Part shown: positions 61,367 to 64,000 of the stretch, in pieces
Layout: each line of letters opens with the position of its first letter
Numbering within the stretch: position 1 is the stretch's first letter
NCBI RefSeq assembly: GCF_013201545.1
Contig: NZ_CP053746.1
Location: forward strand, 2,259,001-2,323,000
DNA length: 64,000 bases
Origin: Pseudomonas graminis
GTDB lineage: Bacteria; Pseudomonadota; Gammaproteobacteria; Pseudomonadales; Pseudomonadaceae
Direction: 5' to 3'
Program-made: the position numbers and the translations under genes
The notes under the pieces: model-generated
Databases searched by the model: none
Told to the model about the DNA's origin: nothing
What the model saw: only the letters and a program-made list of their open reading frames with translations

Positions 61367-62568
61367 CAGGGTTTGATCGCTTCGAGCAGGGTGATCGGCA
61401 GCGCCTGACGCCAGGTGTCGAATTCGCCCAGCGGTTTGGCGTGGGCCAGATGGATGCGGGTCAGTTCACCTCCATGCTGCTCGCGCCAGTTCACCAGCAT
61501 CGCCTCGCTTTGCAGCGTGACCGCATTAGCCACCAACCGCCCGCCCGAACGCAGGTTTTGCCAGCATGCGTGCAGCACACCTTCCCGCGTCACGCCGCCG
61601 CCGATGAAGATGGCGTCCGGCTGCTCAAGGCCCTCAAGCGCATCGGGGGCGCGTCCGCGAATCAGTTGAAGACCGGGCACGCCCAGTGCATCGCGATTGA
61701 ATTCGATCAGGTGTTGCCGTCCCTCATCGGCCTCAACAGCGATGGCACGGCAGGTCGAGTGCGCACGCATCCACTCGATGCCGATGGAGCCGCATCCCGC
61801 GCCCACGTCCCACAGCAATTCGCCGGGAACGGGCGCGAGGCGAGCCAGGGTAATCGCGCGCACGTCGCGTTTGGTGAGCTGACCGTCATGCCGAAACGCC
61901 TCGTCCGGCAGACCGCCGAGTGGCGACAGACGCAGTGCATCAGGCTGTGCGCGGCACTCGATGGCGACCAGGTTCAGCGCCGCGATGTCGGCGGGGCTCC
62001 ACTCACCGGCGGTGCCTTCGATCTGTCGCTCGGCGCTACCGCCCAAGTGTTCGAGGACGATCATACGGCTCGGGCCAAAGCCGCGGTCGCGGAGCTGCGC
62101 CGCGATAGCCGCCGGGCTAGAGCCGTCGTTGCTCAGCACCAGCAGGCGCAGCCCGTTTTGCAGGTGGGCATTCAACGCGGCGACGGGACGGGCGACGACT
62201 GACAGCGTTACCACGTCCTGCAACGCCCAACCCAGACGGGCCGCCGCCAACGAATAGGAAGAGGGCGCGGGAATTACCCGCATCTCAGCGAGGGGGACGT
62301 GTTTCGACAGGCTTGCGCCGACGCCGAACAACATGGGATCGCCGCTGGCCAGCACGCAGACCGGGGCGCCGCGCTGTTCCAGCACCGGGCTCAGGGAAAA
62401 CGGGCTCGGCCACTGGCGCTGCTCGGCCTGGATGCACGGCGGCAGCAAGGCCAGCTGCCGTGCGCCGCCAAACACCTGCCGCGCCTGCAACAGCGCGTGC
62501 CGAGCGTTCCGGGCCAGACCTTTATACCCGTCCTCACCGATTCCCACGACTGTCAGCCACGGTGACAT
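61366..62568 (-). CDS. cobL: Precorrin-6Y C5,15-methyltransferase (decarboxylating)
   Basis: A 400-residue bifunctional enzyme. The N-terminal tetrapyrrole methylase (CobE/CbiE type) begins [20 protein letters not shown] and has [17 protein letters not shown]. The C-terminal CbiT-type half has the SAM loop [20 protein letters not shown] and [20 protein letters not shown]. It methylates C5 and C15 and removes the acetate carboxyl of ring C. ATG 62568 with GGAGGG 6 bases upstream is chosen over an in-frame start 39 bases earlier. Confidence 0.95.
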   Translation of the reverse strand: MSPWLTVVGIGEDGYKGLARNARHALLQARQVFGGARQLALLPPCIQAEQRQWPSPFSLSPVLEQRGAPVCVLASGDPMLFGVGASLSKHVPLAEMRVIPAPSSYSLAAARLGWALQDVVTLSVVARPVAALNAHLQNGLRLLVLSNDGSSPAAIAAQLRDRGFGPSRMIVLEHLGGSAERQIEGTAGEWSPADIAALNLVAIECRAQPDALRLSPLGGLPDEAFRHDGQLTKRDVRAITLARLAPVPGELLWDVGAGCGSIGIEWMRAHSTCRAIAVEADEGRQHLIEFNRDALGVPGLQLIRGRAPDALEGLEQPDAIFIGGGVTREGVLHACWQNLRSGGRLVANAVTLQSEAMLVNWREQHGGELTRIHLAHAKPLGEFDTWRQALPITLLEAIKP

Positions 62569-62775
62569 GAATTGCCCTCCACCAAATACGTGCGACAGGC
62601 CTGTCATATCGGCCCGTGAAAGTGGCCGGCATGATACCGCGCTGGCGGGCCCGGTTCGTATGGCTTTATGAATCCGACAGAGCGTCTTTTCATGGTAACG
62701 GCCAAAGCAGGCATAATACGGCCCCTGTAACTTTTCGTTTCTCTACGCGTCCGCCCGTTCGCACCAGGTGACCCA
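62569..62775. promoter_or_regulatory. Divergent control region between cobL and cobG
   Basis: A 207-base region holding both promoters. ATAATAC at about 62714-62720 could be a -10 for cobG. I find no cobalamin-riboswitch B12 box (GCCACTG). Confidence 0.4.
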
Positions 62776-63999
62776 TTGACCGAGCCGTTGTCCGCTCGCC
62801 TATCCGCTACGCCCCTTCGCCCCTCGGCTTGTCCGGGGTTGCTGCGTATCGTCCCGGCGCTGGATGGCGGGATCTGCCGGATCAAGCTGCCGGGCGGGGT
62901 GCTTTCAGCGGATCAGGCGCTGGCCGTGGCAAGTGCCGCCGAGGGGTTCGCAGGTGGCGTGATCGAGGCGACCAATCGGGGCAACCTGCAGATTCGCGGC
63001 ATCGGCGCCGACCACGACGGGCTGATTGCCCGCCTGCTCGATGCCGGTCTGGGGCCGAGCAATCCGGCCAGCGACGACGTACGCAATCTGATGCTCAGCC
63101 CCACCGCAGGCCTCGATCCGCAGCAGCTGCTGGATGTGCGTCCGCTGGCCGGGCAGATCCTGCATTCTCTTGAGCACCACCCGCGTTTCCATGAACTGTC
63201 GCCCAAGTTCGCGCTGTCGCTGGACGGCGGCGAGGGCTTGGCGATGCTTGAGCATCCCCATGATCTCTGGCTGTCCGCGTTGCAGGTCGACGGCCAGACG
63301 CTGCTGGGATTTGGGCTGGCGGGCTGTTCGGCCACCGAGTCGCCGGTGGCTGCGGTGGCGCCGGATGCAGCGCACGCGTTGGTCGTTGCGGTACTGGAAA
63401 CATTCCTGGCTCTCGCTCGCCCCGATCAGGCACGCATGCGGGACTTGCTGAAAGAAGTCACCGTTGCGCAATTCATCGAACACGTTGCCGGGCATTTGCC
63501 GCAGCGACTGGTGATTGATCGAAAAGTAACCGACTGGCGGCGCGCGCCTGCACGATCTTTTGCGCACATCAGCACGTATCCCCAGGCATCAGCCGGCATC
63601 GTGGCGGTGGGCGCGGGCGTGCCGTTGGGGCGTCTGCGGCCGTCCATGTTGCGTGAAGCCGCCCGATTGGCGACTGCGTTCGGCGACGGTCAGTTGTGCA
63701 TGACACCGTGGCAGAGCCTGATGCTGCGAAATGTCCCGACAGCCAAGTCGGCAGCCGTGATGGATGGCTTGAGCAATGCGGGCTTGCTCGTCGATGCTAC
63801 TCAGTCGCTGACCAAAATTGTCGCCTGCACCGGCTCCGCTGCCTGCGCTAAAGGGTTGGCCGACACCAAGGCCGACGGGCTGCGCCTGGCGACGTTGCTG
63901 CAAGAAAACGCCATCAGCCGCGCGGTACATCTGTCCGGCTGCGCGCGTTCATGCGCTGCTGCGCACGTGATGCCGGTGACCCTGCTGGCAGCGTCGCCC
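62776..63999 (+). CDS. cobG: Precorrin-3B synthase CobG (5' part)
   Basis: The first 408 codons of CobG, which runs out of the window. It is a sulfite/nitrite-reductase-like protein with ferredoxin-like half domains (RIVPALDGGICRIKLPGGVL, IEATNRGNLQIRGI). The [4Fe-4S] cysteines are present in IVACTGSAACAKGLADTKAD and HLSGCARSCAAAH. The start is TTG at 62776 (TTG ACC GAG CCG), with AGG 7 bases upstream; no ATG or GTG fits upstream. CobG uses O2 to make precorrin-3B, so the pathway is the aerobic type. Divergent from cobL-cbiD-cobK. Confidence 0.94.
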   Translation, partial: MTEPLSARLSATPLRPSACPGLLRIVPALDGGICRIKLPGGVLSADQALAVASAAEGFAGGVIEATNRGNLQIRGIGADHDGLIARLLDAGLGPSNPASDDVRNLMLSPTAGLDPQQLLDVRPLAGQILHSLEHHPRFHELSPKFALSLDGGEGLAMLEHPHDLWLSALQVDGQTLLGFGLAGCSATESPVAAVAPDAAHALVVAVLETFLALARPDQARMRDLLKEVTVAQFIEHVAGHLPQRLVIDRKVTDWRRAPARSFAHISTYPQASAGIVAVGAGVPLGRLRPSMLREAARLATAFGDGQLCMTPWQSLMLRNVPTAKSAAVMDGLSNAGLLVDATQSLTKIVACTGSAACAKGLADTKADGLRLATLLQENAISRAVHLSGCARSCAAAHVMPVTLLAASP

Positions 64000-64000
64000 G

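Noticed and set aside
62569..62775. Cobalamin riboswitch upstream of cobG or cobL
   Set aside because: No B12 box (GCCACTG) or surrounding helices could be found in the divergent region.

Overview
The window is a 64 kb stretch of a Pseudomonas chromosome, most likely from a member of the P. syringae or P. fluorescens groups. The evidence is azurin with exact mature numbering, the pipecolate-type lysine catabolic pair amaA/amaB, urease and urea-transport genes in the order known around PA4858-PA4893 of P. aeruginosa PAO1, a DesT-type regulator next to ureE, and several short palindromic repeat families typical of these groups. I see no prophage, transposase, CRISPR array, rRNA or tRNA. The species assignment is inference.

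Layout. 1-0.6 kb: 3' end of a YgiQ radical-SAM gene and its terminator. 0.8-7.6 kb: a three-gene operon (transglutaminase-DUF2126, circularly permuted ATP-grasp/alpha-E fusion, second transglutaminase) that looks like an uncharacterised peptide ligation/processing system. 7.8-16.5 kb: small proteins, azurin, a DUF1338 enzyme, nadE-pncB (NAD salvage), and a LysR regulator divergent from amaB-amaA (D-lysine/pipecolate catabolism). 16.8-22 kb: a complete branched-chain amino-acid ABC transporter, followed by about 700 bp without a gene that holds three exact DnaA boxes. 22.7-28.7 kb: an SDR, an AGE epimerase, ureEFG plus ureJ/hupE, desT and a small exported repeat protein. 29-41 kb: AsmA, a bacterioferritin-like protein, OsmE, a lipase, a DMT exporter, PsiF, an AI-2E family protein, an Hsp70-like protein, cbpA-cbpM and an RsbRD-type histidine kinase. 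41.3-51.9 kb: urtABCDE-ureDA-GNAT-GNAT-ureBC, all on the minus strand. 52-59.5 kb: accessory DNA with a 1154-residue dermonecrotic-toxin-like protein, a copper-related cluster and a toxin-antitoxin pair. 59.5-64 kb: cobalamin genes cobK-cbiD-cobL divergent from cobG.

How it fits together. The dominant theme is nitrogen acquisition: urea uptake (Urt), urea hydrolysis (Ure) and amino-acid uptake (Liv). By eye, good sigma-54 (RpoN) -24/-12 elements lie upstream of braC, ureE and urtA, with NtrC-like dyads near ureE and urtA. The same kind of element, with an NtrC-like site, lies in front of the transglutaminase/ATP-grasp/alpha-E operon. This would place that unknown system in the nitrogen-limitation regulon and is the most interesting lead here. 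Second leads are a divergent ADP-ribosyltransferase-like C-terminus on the large toxin-like protein, the DnaA-box cluster, a heat-shock (RpoH) promoter before cbpA, and a Met/His-rich copper cluster. All regulatory calls come from visual motif matching and need matrix scoring or experiment.
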